DNA of 64,000 nucleotides from assembly GCA_902363445.1 (NCBI GenBank), contig CABJAB010000001.1, positions 372,001 through 436,000 of the forward strand, in the 5' to 3' direction. Of the stretch, positions 37,804-46,403 are shown one piece after another. Position 1 is the stretch's first letter. Each line of letters begins with the position of its first letter. Source of the stretch: Lachnospiraceae bacterium (GTDB lineage Bacteria > Bacillota > Clostridia > Lachnospirales > Lachnospiraceae). The notes beneath the pieces were generated by a model. It was not told the origin of the DNA and ran no database searches. It saw only the letters and a list, made by a program, of their open reading frames with translations. A program made the position numbers and the translations under genes.

Positions 37804-37832
37804 TTGGTTATAGAATGAAAGTATGATAAAAT
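37804..37832 (+). promoter_or_regulatory. SigA-type promoter of the CYTH gene
   Basis: TTGGTT (37804-37809), 17-base spacer, TAAAAT (37827-37832), with a leader of about 75 bases. Confidence 0.65.
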
Positions 37833-37910
37833 GAGAAAAATCATAAAGAAACTGTAAAATAACAGACTGCGGAGGACAGATCATCCGCTGCCCCCGGAAA
37901 GGAACGAAGA

Positions 37911-38342
37911 ATGGAAATAGAACGGAAATTCTTAGTAAAAAAGATGCCGGAAGACCTGGAGACCTATCCATGCCTTATGATCGAGCAGGCCTATCTGTGT
38001 ACTGACCCGGTGGTCCGGGTCCGGCGCGAGGATGACAGCTATTATATGACTTACAAAGGAAAGGGAATGATGGCGCGGGAAGAATATAACCTGCCGCTGA
38101 ACGAAAACGCTTATCTGCATCTGAAAGCAAAGGCCGACGGCCGCACCATTGCCAAAAAACGCTACCGGATACCTCTTGGGGCCCTCACAGCAGAGCTGGA
38201 TATTTTCTCCGCTCCGAAAGAACTCACACTGATCGAAGTGGAATTTTCCACAGAGGAAGAAGCACTCTCTTTTTGTCCCCCCGACTGGTTTGGGGAGGAT
38301 GTGACTTCTGACAGCCGCTATCATAACAGCAATATGATTTAA
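37911..38342 (+). CDS. CYTH domain protein (inorganic triphosphatase-like)
   Basis: 143 residues, a minimal CYTH triphosphate-tunnel metalloenzyme. The defining MEIERKFLV at the N-terminus and alternating acidic/basic strands (RVRREDD, YMTYKGKG, KKRYRIP, TLIEVEF) line the tunnel. Bacterial short forms hydrolyse inorganic tripolyphosphate or related compounds. Most relatives are 150-160 residues, so this is compact but complete. Poor ribosome-binding site (AAGGAACGAAGA). A long non-coding region follows. Confidence 0.88.
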   Translation: MEIERKFLVKKMPEDLETYPCLMIEQAYLCTDPVVRVRREDDSYYMTYKGKGMMAREEYNLPLNENAYLHLKAKADGRTIAKKRYRIPLGALTAELDIFSAPKELTLIEVEFSTEEEALSFCPPDWFGEDVTSDSRYHNSNMI

Positions 38343-38922
38343 TATACCTTGACACACGAAGTGCGCCCGCCCGCAGGGCATGAATTAAGGGGTGCCCTTG
38401 GGTATACCTTTGAATACTTTTAAAACAATCTTATGAATCAGATGAGACAGGAGGAAATCCGATTGCATCCAGGCGGCTCGCCTTACGATGGAATCGGATC
38501 GTTCCTCCTGCTCCTCCTGCCGCACCAAGATAAATTTCCGCATGTTTTGAAAACCGTTGGAGCGGCCTGCTGTGGCCCGCTGCCATAAGGCGCGCGGGCC
38601 GTGTGGATATCCAATCCTTTTTTGGAAGCAATGTAACGAAAATCATTCATAACAGTGCGGCGGGGAGGGCACCGGCAGAAAGATTCCGGTCCGGCCTAAA
38701 GGTGAGCGCCGCAGGAAAGAGGCCGATGTTCCCCAGGCGTAGGGAGGCAGAAACGGAAATACCGATTCCGTTTCTGAGCGAACCGGAGACGGGAAATCAT
38801 CCGGATTTTCCATCGACATGTGAGCGGTACTGCCGGAGCGGGGATAAAGCGGCCACTTTATCAGAGCTAATTAAAAATGATTCCAAAAGTATTCAGTATC
38901 ATGTTCTAAATATGTAAAGAAG
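38343..38922. other. 580-base non-coding region with at least seven hairpins
   Basis: No plausible gene. In order it holds: TATACC/GGTATA (38343-38348, 38401-38406) enclosing AGGGCA/TGCCCT; a 63-base two-step hairpin at 38448-38510 (9 bp plus 8 bp with a 2-base bulge); GGCCCGC/GCGGGCC (38574-38580, 38594-38600); TGCGGCG/CGCCGCA (38656-38662, 38707-38713) enclosing ACCGG/CCGGT; an 11-bp stem at 38748-38776; CCGGA/TCCGG (38783-38804); and GATAAAG/CTTTATC (38843-38862). It may be a structured RNA, a decayed ribozyme-type intron or a repeat cluster. Strand undetermined. Confidence 0.5.
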
Positions 38923-38965
38923 CCCTCGCCAGAAATGATGGAACTTTCCATATTTCCGGCGAGGG
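38923..38965 (-). terminator. hairpin terminator after the spoIIQ-like gene
   Basis: CCCTCGCC (38923-38930) pairs with GGCGAGGG (38958-38965), extended by a GAAAT/ATTTC inner stem. On the minus strand it is followed by CTTCTTTAC, a weak U-rich tail. Confidence 0.65.
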
Positions 38966-39000
38966 TTTCCATATGCAGGTCTATTATGCAGATTCGTCTT

Positions 39001-39786
39001 TTATTCCTGTGCGTATTCCACAAAATCCAGCGGATCAATGGGCGCACCGTCCTTTGTCATCTGAAAATAAAGGTTCGGGCCTTCTACTACATAATACTTA
39101 GTAGGCTCGGCCAGATTTCCGATAACGGCTCCGGCTTCCACATAGTCTCCAGGATTCACGGCAAGCTCCGTGAGCTGACCGCAGGTCAGTTCATAAGCAT
39201 TCCCCAAATCCAGCGTCACATAATTTCCCAGCTCTTCATTTGTTCCGACTGCTTTCACAATGGCATTTGCGGCAGCTTTTACCTGCGTTCCAGCCGCGCC
39301 CTGAATCAGTACGGCGGGATTACACTTGTACTCATCAAGCGTAGGAAAATAAATGGTCTTGTCCATGGAATAATCCAATATGACATTTCCTTCTACCGGC
39401 CAGATCAGCTTGTCCGTTTCACCGAAGCTCACTGAATGTACTTCGCCGGCAGCGGCGGGCGCTTCCGAAGGAAGCTCCATTTGATCTTGTTCCGGAGAAT
39501 CCTCTTCACCGGTCTCTTCTCTTACGGCCTCTGTGGCCTCTGTCGACTCGGGCGTATTCGCCGCGGTCTTTGTCGTCTCTTTTACGTCTTCCGACGTTTC
39601 TTCCTTTGTACCCGTAGTTTCTTCGTCATTCCATAAGAGCTCTTCCGAAGAATCGTTCAGTTCCATGTACTGATTATTCTCATCTTCTTTCTTGTCCGTT
39701 CCCCTCCATACCAGTACTCCGGCAATGGCAGTCACGGTCACAAGACACCCCAGCAGCATGACCAGCAATCCTTGCTTCTTCTTCAC
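39001..39786 (-). CDS. spoIIQ: SpoIIQ-like degenerate LytM (M23) protein
   Basis: 261 residues: one N-terminal membrane helix, a long acidic Thr/Glu-rich stalk (about 30-115) and a C-terminal LytM fold (about 125-255). It follows spoIID as in other endospore formers, where SpoIIQ spans the intermembrane space and pairs with SpoIIIAH. The three zinc-ligand positions of active M23 enzymes appear lost: the HxxxD block reads NPAVLIQG, and the terminal HxH is NLYF. This points to a structural rather than hydrolytic role. GTG at 39786 is chosen, since AGGTG lies 6 bases upstream. Confidence 0.8.
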   Translation of the reverse strand: MKKKQGLLVMLLGCLVTVTAIAGVLVWRGTDKKEDENNQYMELNDSSEELLWNDEETTGTKEETSEDVKETTKTAANTPESTEATEAVREETGEEDSPEQDQMELPSEAPAAAGEVHSVSFGETDKLIWPVEGNVILDYSMDKTIYFPTLDEYKCNPAVLIQGAAGTQVKAAANAIVKAVGTNEELGNYVTLDLGNAYELTCGQLTELAVNPGDYVEAGAVIGNLAEPTKYYVVEGPNLYFQMTKDGAPIDPLDFVEYAQE

Positions 39787-39870
39787 GATAATCACCTCGG
39801 TATTAGTCTTGCCCGATTACCGTGTCCTATTCAAAAATTATCTGGACAATTCTGGCTCGCCAACATTTTT

Positions 39871-40788
39871 TTACTTTTTTTCTATGCTGACATTTTGATA
39901 ATAGTAAGCCAATATGGCCGCGGCATCCTTTCCTTCTCCCGCCAGTTTATTCGCTCCCCATTGGCTGAGTCCATATCCATGGCCGGATCCCTTATCGACA
40001 AATTTAATTCCGTTTTCAGACTGTGTGATAGAAAATGCGGCAGACGGAAGAGAAAGCGCAGAGGCCACCTCTTCTCCGGTATAGGTTTCCGTTCCGGCCA
40101 TCACACTCTGCACATATCCCGCATCGTCTCTGGCCGCTATCTGCAGCCCCAAAGCATCCGTATCCGTAAGCTGCTGGCCGCGCAAAGAGCTTATGGCAGA
40201 TACCAGATCAGGAGCGGAATATTCTTTGATCGTCACGTATCCCTCCATATCCACATCCTGACTGCTGTCAACGCTCTTTATGTAAGGCAGAAGCTCTCCC
40301 CCGTCCCTGGTCTTCCCCGCGCTGGCCCGGTGGAACATGGCGTCGATCAAAGACCCCTGATAAGTCAGCACCTGGCCCGCGCTCTCCGCCGCGGCCTGTT
40401 TAAATTTTTCCTGATACTCCAGGTAATTGTCTCCCCATTCCTTTTTTCTGGCCTCCGCGTCCCAATATCCGCAGGACAGTTCACTGCCGGCAATGGCAGT
40501 CTCGTCTCCCATCATCTTGTAAAGATATGTCCTGGCTATGATCACTTGGGCCTTCACAGCCTCTTTTTCGTAGTTCCCCGGGACCTGCGACGCCGCCACT
40601 CCCTGCACATAGTCCTCTAAATCGATTTCTTCTGTACCGTATTCGCTTTTTACCTGGACTGTTCTCCCGCTCTCCACCGTCCTTTCCGGCGCCATGGTGA
40701 TCTTGCCGGTGATAAAAAGTGTGACCATATAAGGAAACAGAAACAGGAGGATTGTCCCTCCTGCCGCCAATAGAAAATTCCGCTTCAT
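39871..40788 (-). CDS. spoIID: stage II sporulation protein D (SpoIID)
   Basis: 305 residues: a single N-terminal membrane helix and the SpoIID lytic transglycosylase domain, used with SpoIIP and SpoIIM to thin septal peptidoglycan during engulfment. Family motifs EDYVQGVAAS, EKEAVKAQVIIARTY and the C-terminal GHGYGLSQWGANKLA are clear. The catalytic glutamate of SpoIID (in GExP context) is replaced: here the segment reads ASQVP with Gln68 (codon CAG). AAGGAG precedes the ATG. It is 84 bases upstream of the spoIIQ-like gene. Confidence 0.92.
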   Translation of the reverse strand: MKRNFLLAAGGTILLFLFPYMVTLFITGKITMAPERTVESGRTVQVKSEYGTEEIDLEDYVQGVAASQVPGNYEKEAVKAQVIIARTYLYKMMGDETAIAGSELSCGYWDAEARKKEWGDNYLEYQEKFKQAAAESAGQVLTYQGSLIDAMFHRASAGKTRDGGELLPYIKSVDSSQDVDMEGYVTIKEYSAPDLVSAISSLRGQQLTDTDALGLQIAARDDAGYVQSVMAGTETYTGEEVASALSLPSAAFSITQSENGIKFVDKGSGHGYGLSQWGANKLAGEGKDAAAILAYYYQNVSIEKK

Positions 40789-40896
40789 AATAAAAACTCC
40801 TTCGGCCTGTCTTTAAAATAGTGTACGCCAAAGAAGCTTTCCATATGATTGAAATTTATGATTGTTTAAAAATGGAAATTAATCCAGCCGGCAGAC

Positions 40897-41628
40897 TCAT
40901 CTTCCGTATCCGACCGCCATGTTTGCCAGATATACCCGCTCCGCGCCGGCCTTTAGCAAAGCTGCGGTACACGACTGGGCGGTCGCACCGGTGGTATAGA
41001 TATCATCTACCAGGATCAGGGTGCCCCGCACCGCTGTTTTTCCGGCTGTGCGGAATGCCCGCGCCTCGTTCTTCTGGCGTTCCTCATATCCGAGCTGTTT
41101 CTGCGCTTTCGTATTCTCCGTTCTGAACAGCAGATCTGTTCTCACGGGGATCCCCAACCTGCGGCCCAGGGCTTTCGCCAGCAGCTCTGCCTGGTTATAT
41201 CCCCGCAGCTTCCGTCTGGCTTTGTGAATGGGCACCGGAACCAGCGCATCTGGTCTCAGCCGGAGGAGCTGCCTTCCATGCCTTTTTGCCATTTCAGCCG
41301 CCAGGAACTCTGCGCCCTCTCTTTTGTTCTGATATTTAAGCCGGGCCATGACCGCCTGTGCCGCCGCATTATAATTAAGCAGCGCAATGCCTCCCGCGAA
41401 GTCCTTTGGATGGCGTATACAGTCGGCACAGTATTCTCCTCCGTTCCAGCCGTTATCCAGCTTCTCCAGCTCCTTTCCGCATTTCATGCAGACCGGCTGG
41501 CTGACATAAGACAGCTTCGGCTCACAGCGGACGCATACAGATTCCCTCCCGTACGGCAGAATTTCTCCGCAGACCGGGCAGCGTCTCGGATAAATCAGAT
41601 CCAGTATCGTATTCTTCCCTCCTGTCAC
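40897..41628 (-). CDS. comF: ComF family phosphoribosyltransferase-like protein
   Basis: 243 residues. An N-terminal zinc-ribbon region with CxxC pairs (CPVCGE, CVRCEP, CMKCGK, CADC) is followed by a type I PRTase domain with the PRPP motif LVDDIYTTGAT. ComFC homologues are needed for DNA uptake in competent Bacillus, but the gene is widespread in non-competent species. Its GTG start overlaps the recD2 stop by 4 bases, so it is co-translated with the helicase. The ribosome-binding site is ambiguous; the N-terminus may be a few residues shorter. Confidence 0.9.
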   Translation of the reverse strand: MTGGKNTILDLIYPRRCPVCGEILPYGRESVCVRCEPKLSYVSQPVCMKCGKELEKLDNGWNGGEYCADCIRHPKDFAGGIALLNYNAAAQAVMARLKYQNKREGAEFLAAEMAKRHGRQLLRLRPDALVPVPIHKARRKLRGYNQAELLAKALGRRLGIPVRTDLLFRTENTKAQKQLGYEERQKNEARAFRTAGKTAVRGTLILVDDIYTTGATAQSCTAALLKAGAERVYLANMAVGYGR

Positions 41629-43835
41629 AGCTCTTCCAGACGCTTATCCAAGCTGGAATAGCGTCTCTGTTCTGTCTCGTTTTCAATCATTCCCAAAAAG
41701 GTTTCCGGCATCCCCACGATACATACGCAGGATTTAGCCCTGGTCACCGCCGTATATAGGAGATTCCTGGTCATGAGCATCCTCGGGCCGCTCAGAAGCG
41801 GGATGACCACCGCCGCATATTCACTTCCCTGCGCCTTGTGGATCGTAATGGCATAGGCCAGCTCCAGTTCTTCCAGCTGGCTGAAGTCGTAAGTGACTAT
41901 TCTTCCTTCGTCAAACTCCACAACAAGCTCCTCCGCAAAGGAATTGATCTCGTTTATGGTCCCGATGTCCCCATTGAAGACTCCGGTCCCTGTGTCCACA
42001 GGAATCCCATACCGGCTCCTGACTTCCCATTCCATCTGATAGTTGTTTTTGATCTGCATCACCTTGTCGCCCTCGCGGAAGATTCCCTGAGCGTGCTCTT
42101 TTTCCGCTTTCTTTCCATCCGGCGGATTCAGGAATTCCTGCAGTATCTTATTCAGACGTTCTACTCCCAGCGCCCCTTTTCTCATGGGAGCGATCACCTG
42201 AATGTCATGCATCGGCACATCCAGATATCCCGGAAGCTTCTGACATATCAGCGCAATCGCCGCATTGATTATGGAATTAGCGTCCGTCCTCTTTATGAAC
42301 AGGAAATCCCTGCTTCTGGCGGCCACATCCACCGGCTGGCCTTTATTTATCTTATGGGCGTTCAGAATGATGTCGCTGGCGGCCGCCTGTCGGAATATCC
42401 TGGTCAGGCGCACCACATGGAAGCTTCCCGACTGGATGATATCCTTTAAAACATTTCCAGGCCCCACAGAAGGAAGCTGGTCACGGTCCCCCACCAGGAT
42501 CAGCCTGGTCCCGACGGCCACGGCTTCCAGAAGGGACTGCATCAGCTGAATATCGACCATGGACATCTCATCGATGATAATGACATCTGTCTCCAGCGGA
42601 TTTGCCTGATTCCTGGCGAAGTGCACTTCCCCAGAGGACTCATTCTGGATACCGGACAGCTCCAGCATGCGGTGAATGGTCCTGGCCTCATATCCTGTGG
42701 CCTCCGCCATCCGTTTGGCCGCCCGCCCCGTGGGCGCCCCCAGCACGACCTCCATCCCTTCCATCTCGAAGAAGCGGATGAGAGCCGTGATCGTCGTCGT
42801 CTTACCGGTACCGGGCCCTCCCGTGATCACCAGCACTCCATGCCGCGCCGCCTCCAGAACAGCCTCCCTCTGGCGTTCATCCAGCTCAAATTTTTCCTGT
42901 TCCTCGATCCGCCGGATCATCTCGATCGCTTCACCTTCTTCCACTCCCCAAACAGAATCCAGCTCTGACAGCCGCCTGGCCACATTCATCTCCATATAAT
43001 AATATTTAGCCGCGTAGACAATCGAGACTCCCTCTTCCTTCTTCACCACTAAACGCTTGTCCATGACCAGGTCCATAATATGGTTCTCCAACGAGTCAAG
43101 CTCTACTCCCAGCAGCTGATTCGTCCCGCGAAGGAGCTCATCCATCGGAAGATATGTATGTCCATTTGTTATGGCCTGAAGAAGCGTATATAATATCCCG
43201 CTTTTTATCCGATAGTCTGAATCCGCGCGGATGCCTGCTTTCGTCGCGATATCATCTGCGATCTTAAAGCCGACGCCCGCAATATCATCCGCCAGCCGGT
43301 ATGGATTCTGTTCAATGATCGTATAAAGCTCGGAGCCGTATTCCTTGAATATCTTCGCCGCCAGGTTTAGGGAGATCCCGTACTTTTGAAGAAACAGCAT
43401 CGCCTGACGCATATCCCGCTTTTCCGCCACCTGGCTGCCGAGCTCCAACGCCATGCGGCTGCTGATTCCTTTCACCTCCGCCAGCCGTTCCGGCTCCTCC
43501 TCTATGATACGGAAGGTATCCTCGCCAAAATGCTTCACGATCCTGGCCGCGAGCGCTCCGCCTATCCCTTTGATGGCGCCGGACCCCAGATATCTTTCTA
43601 TGGACAGCGTATCCTCAGGATTCTTGATCTCGTAGCTCTCTACCAAAAGCTGCTCCCCATAGAGAGGATGCTTTTTAATAGTCCCGCTGGCTTCCACATA
43701 TTCCCCTTCTCCCAGCATGGGAAGAATGCCTACCAGCGTTTTATCCTCTCCGCTGTTAAACAATTCGATCACCGAATAGCCATTTTCCTCATTCCGATAT
43801 ACGATCTTATTGACATATCCTGAAATCGTCTCCAC
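41625..43835 (-). CDS. recD2: RecD2-type ATP-dependent 5'-3' DNA helicase
   Basis: 736 residues. The N-terminal OB-like and helix-hairpin-helix region (about 1-170, KGIGGALAARIVKHFGED) distinguishes RecD2 from RecD. The SF1 motor has Walker A ITGGPGTGKTTTI near residue 345, DEMSMVD (motif II), and the C-terminal AITIHKAQGSEY (motif V). RecD2 acts without RecBC in mismatch and break repair in Firmicutes. GTG start follows AAAGGAG. It shares an operon with comF and lies downstream of the mreB terminator. Confidence 0.95.
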   Translation of the reverse strand: METISGYVNKIVYRNEENGYSVIELFNSGEDKTLVGILPMLGEGEYVEASGTIKKHPLYGEQLLVESYEIKNPEDTLSIERYLGSGAIKGIGGALAARIVKHFGEDTFRIIEEEPERLAEVKGISSRMALELGSQVAEKRDMRQAMLFLQKYGISLNLAAKIFKEYGSELYTIIEQNPYRLADDIAGVGFKIADDIATKAGIRADSDYRIKSGILYTLLQAITNGHTYLPMDELLRGTNQLLGVELDSLENHIMDLVMDKRLVVKKEEGVSIVYAAKYYYMEMNVARRLSELDSVWGVEEGEAIEMIRRIEEQEKFELDERQREAVLEAARHGVLVITGGPGTGKTTTITALIRFFEMEGMEVVLGAPTGRAAKRMAEATGYEARTIHRMLELSGIQNESSGEVHFARNQANPLETDVIIIDEMSMVDIQLMQSLLEAVAVGTRLILVGDRDQLPSVGPGNVLKDIIQSGSFHVVRLTRIFRQAAASDIILNAHKINKGQPVDVAARSRDFLFIKRTDANSIINAAIALICQKLPGYLDVPMHDIQVIAPMRKGALGVERLNKILQEFLNPPDGKKAEKEHAQGIFREGDKVMQIKNNYQMEWEVRSRYGIPVDTGTGVFNGDIGTINEINSFAEELVVEFDEGRIVTYDFSQLEELELAYAITIHKAQGSEYAAVVIPLLSGPRMLMTRNLLYTAVTRAKSCVCIVGMPETFLGMIENETEQRRYSSLDKRLEEL

Positions 43836-43859
43836 CAGACGTCTCCTTTCTAAAAAAGC

Positions 43860-43897
43860 AAAAAGGCGGCCAGAAGCCTGGAAGACTTCTAGCCGCC
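43860..43897 (-). terminator. intrinsic terminator after mreB
   Basis: Minus-strand GGCGGC-t-AGAAG / CTTCT-g-GCCGCC stem (43865-43897) with one internal mismatch, followed by five T (43860-43864) and a second T run. Confidence 0.9.
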
Positions 43898-43924
43898 CCT
43901 GATATTTCGTCGGCTGCGCCGCTT

Positions 43925-44923
43925 TTATTCAACGTCCCTTTGTCCGTGCATGAACTCAATGAACTTTCCGGTACCGATCGCCACTGCCGTCAGAGGCTCT
44001 TCGGCGATCACCGTATTGATGCCGGTCTTTTCCTCAATCAGCGCATCCAGACCGCTGAGCAGGCTCCCGCCTCCGGTCATCACGATCCCTCTGTCGTACA
44101 CGTCGGCGGCCAGTTCAGGGGGAGTCCTCTCCAAAACATTGTGTACGGCGTCTACGATCTGCATAGCCGGCTCCCGGAGCGCTTCCAGCGTTTCATCGGA
44201 AGTGATCGTAATCGTCTTGGGAAGTCCGGTCACCAGATTGCGGCCTCTGACGTCCATGGCCACCAGCTCCGGTCTTTTATAAGCACAGCCTATCTGAATC
44301 TTGATCTCCTCAGCCGTCCTTTCACCAATCAGCAGGTTGTGTTTTTTTCTCATGAAACGGACGATCGCCTCATCAAAATCATCTCCGGCCACTTTAACCG
44401 AAGTGCTCACTACCGTGCCGCCAAGGGAAATGACAGCGATATCCGCGGTACCGCCGCCGATATCCACGATCATGTTGCCGCAGGCCTTTGATATATCGAT
44501 ACCCGAACCAATCGCAGCGGCGACGGGCTCTTCAATAATGGAAACCTCTCTGGCCCCTGCCTGATAAGTCGCGTCCTCTACCGCCTTCTTCTCCACCTCT
44601 GTGGCGCCGCTGGGAATACACACGCTGATCCTGGGCTTTCTCAGGGTCTTTTTCCCGAGCGCTTTGCGGATAAAATACTTCAGCATTTTTTCCGTGACCG
44701 TATAATCAGAGATCACCCCCTGGCGAAGCGGTCTCACAGCCACGATATTGCCGGGAGTCCGTCCGATCATCAGACGCGCCTCTTCTCCAATGGCCTTTAT
44801 CTGATTGGTGTCCCGGTCGAATGCCACTACGGAGGGTTCCTTCAGCACGACACCTTTTCCTTTTATATATACCAGGATGCTGGCCGTACCCAGGTCAATT
44901 CCTATATCTGTCGATAATAACAT
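43925..44923 (-). CDS. mreB: MreB/Mbl actin-like cell-shape protein
   Basis: 332-residue bacterial actin that guides lateral wall synthesis. Phosphate-1 loop IGIDLGTAS at the N-terminus, phosphate-2 in MIVDIGGGTADIAV, and adenosine loop IVMTGGGSLLSG. The second of two near ATGs (44923) has GGAGG at 8 bases; the first is only 2 bases away. In many endospore formers an mreB homologue called mbl lies beside spoIIID, which is also nearby here, so this may be the Mbl paralogue. Strong promoter upstream, strong terminator downstream. Confidence 0.95.
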   Translation of the reverse strand: MLLSTDIGIDLGTASILVYIKGKGVVLKEPSVVAFDRDTNQIKAIGEEARLMIGRTPGNIVAVRPLRQGVISDYTVTEKMLKYFIRKALGKKTLRKPRISVCIPSGATEVEKKAVEDATYQAGAREVSIIEEPVAAAIGSGIDISKACGNMIVDIGGGTADIAVISLGGTVVSTSVKVAGDDFDEAIVRFMRKKHNLLIGERTAEEIKIQIGCAYKRPELVAMDVRGRNLVTGLPKTITITSDETLEALREPAMQIVDAVHNVLERTPPELAADVYDRGIVMTGGGSLLSGLDALIEEKTGINTVIAEEPLTAVAIGTGKFIEFMHGQRDVE

Positions 44924-45041
44924 CTTCATTTCCTCCTATGCTCTTCCAAACTGCTTGCCTATAATGCGATTCTATATCCGATACGTCCGGAAACCGGACA
45001 TTTCTTCCTTTCATTACCTATAAAACTCGCCAATCCTTTAT

Positions 45042-45069
45042 ATTATAAACAATTTTTCCATTTTTTCAA
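45042..45069 (-). promoter_or_regulatory. SigA promoter of mreB
   Basis: Minus-strand TTGAAA (45064-45069), 16-base spacer, TATAAT (45042-45047). Confidence 0.75.
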
Positions 45070-45173
45070 TTGCTTTTTGCAGATGAAAGGAAATTTTGTG
45101 TTTCCCTAAATTTTCTTTTATGTTCTTCATGATTTTTTCATAGACTGAACATATTTTGGTCACATTTTCTTTT

Positions 45174-45293
45174 TATACTATAGGCATACCAATCGAAATT
45201 GGTATAAACAAGCTTTTTCATACTCACGCTCGGCAGCCTGAGGCTGCCGAGTCCCCCCCCCCTAAAACCCCACCCTGAAAAGGGTGTTTTTTT
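45174..45293 (+). ncRNA. candidate C-rich small RNA
   Basis: In the mreB-to-CmpB gap, plus strand. A -10-like TATACT (45174-45179) has only poor -35 candidates. Then come an 8-bp perfect hairpin with CGAA loop (45186-45205), a 10-bp perfect hairpin (45229-45251), a run of ten C (45253-45262), and a 6-bp GAAA-capped terminator (45271-45286) with seven T. The transcript would be about 108 bases. Its terminator cannot serve the minus-strand gene ending here, since the T run is on the plus strand. Confidence 0.45.
45271..45293 (+). terminator. plus-strand intrinsic terminator
   Basis: CACCCT-GAAA-AGGGTG (45271-45286) then seven T. The stop codon of the minus-strand membrane gene lies in its T run. 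Confidence 0.85.
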
Positions 45294-46296
45294 ATTTATG
45301 ACGCTGTTTCCGATTTTCTTTCTTCTCTTTTCTCCGAATCTCATAACGCTTAATCTGTTCTGTCCGCAGCACTGAAAATTCCTTGGCAAACTTTCTGGAG
45401 GTGGCGGAAGGGTTCCGTTTCAACATCTTCATTTTTAAGTATGCCATCTTTTCCGTCTGGGATTCGTGTTCCTGTTTTAAAGATTTAAGCTTTTCACCGA
45501 GGCTGGAGACTACGTCTGCTTCTTCATCTTTCTCGTCGGACAGCTTGGCCAGCGCCCCCAGTTTTTCGTATGTGGCGTCGATCAGGGAATCCATCTTGCT
45601 CCCTGCCGCGCCAGCCATCTCTGTCAGCTTATCCCCGATGGAATCAAGCAGCGTTCCAAGCCGTTCTCCAACCGAGTCTTTCTTTTCTTCCATCCCAGCT
45701 CTCATGGCGTTTACACGTTCGTTCAGCTGCACCTGCACCTCATTCAGCTCTTTCCGCAATCGCGTGGAAACATCCAGCATGTCCCGGATTCCCAAGGCAA
45801 CCTTTATGGATACCGCCGCATCGGTAATAAAGATGACCGAGATCACGATCACCACCACCGTCACCAGGACCGGAGGCAGTCCCATCACAAAGGCCTCCAC
45901 CGGTTTATGCAGATATTTATTGAGCAGCACCGTGAACAATCCCCAGCAGAGGGAAGACGATAAACAGATAACGCCTTTATAATTCAGCTTTTGATTGCTG
46001 TAATCCCAGTATTTCACTTTGAAGATCGCTTCCATGGACAGCCCGACCACCAGTTCCAGGGCTGTGGCTCCCACCATCCCCGCCAGAAACATCCATACGA
46101 TATGGTCTCTCAGACCCAGAGTCGCCACAAGCATAACGACCGCCCCTGATCCATATATGGGAAGCAGAGGCGAATGTAAAAAGCCTCTGTTCACAAATCT
46201 TCTCTTTAATATAGAAACATAAGTACTCTCGAAGCACCAGCCGATGAAACAGTAAACATAAAAAAACATCAGCCATTGCTGAAAAGTATAGTGCAT
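45292..46296 (-). CDS. putative ABC transporter type IV permease-like membrane protein (PF06541/CmpB-like) with coiled-coil tail
   Basis: 334 residues. The N-terminal half has about five membrane helices and the family pattern YCFIGWCFESTYVS near the start with RRFVNRGFLHSPLLPIYG. From about 185 on it is a long charged coiled coil (RKELNEVQVQLNERVNAMRAG onward) ending in a Lys/Arg-rich tail. The family name is a prediction; no ATPase partner is adjacent. AGGAGG precedes the ATG, and a TTGACA promoter lies just upstream. Function unknown; the tail suggests a scaffold or wall-linked role. Confidence 0.82.
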   Translation of the reverse strand: MHYTFQQWLMFFYVYCFIGWCFESTYVSILKRRFVNRGFLHSPLLPIYGSGAVVMLVATLGLRDHIVWMFLAGMVGATALELVVGLSMEAIFKVKYWDYSNQKLNYKGVICLSSSLCWGLFTVLLNKYLHKPVEAFVMGLPPVLVTVVVIVISVIFITDAAVSIKVALGIRDMLDVSTRLRKELNEVQVQLNERVNAMRAGMEEKKDSVGERLGTLLDSIGDKLTEMAGAAGSKMDSLIDATYEKLGALAKLSDEKDEEADVVSSLGEKLKSLKQEHESQTEKMAYLKMKMLKRNPSATSRKFAKEFSVLRTEQIKRYEIRRKEKKENRKQRHK

Positions 46297-46320
46297 AGCC
46301 GCATCCTCCTGTCACTATTC

Positions 46321-46349
46321 AGTCTAGTGCATGAGCTTTCGTATGTCAA
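46321..46349 (-). promoter_or_regulatory. SigA promoter of the PF06541-like gene
   Basis: Minus-strand TTGACA (46344-46349), 17-base spacer, TAGACT (46321-46326). Confidence 0.8.
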
Positions 46350-46403
46350 CTATAAAACGGGAATGTAAACTTTCTTAAGAATTTTTAAAAAAGTTTTTCG
46401 ACA

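Noticed and set aside
38603..38917. Open frame of 104 codons on the plus strand in the structured region
   Set aside because: No ribosome-binding site, no hydrophobic or domain pattern, and it runs across several perfect stem-loops. Better read as non-coding.
38343..38922. Group II intron
   Set aside because: GTGCGCCC near the 5' end is suggestive, but no domain V hairpin with GAAA tetraloop and no reverse transcriptase were found.
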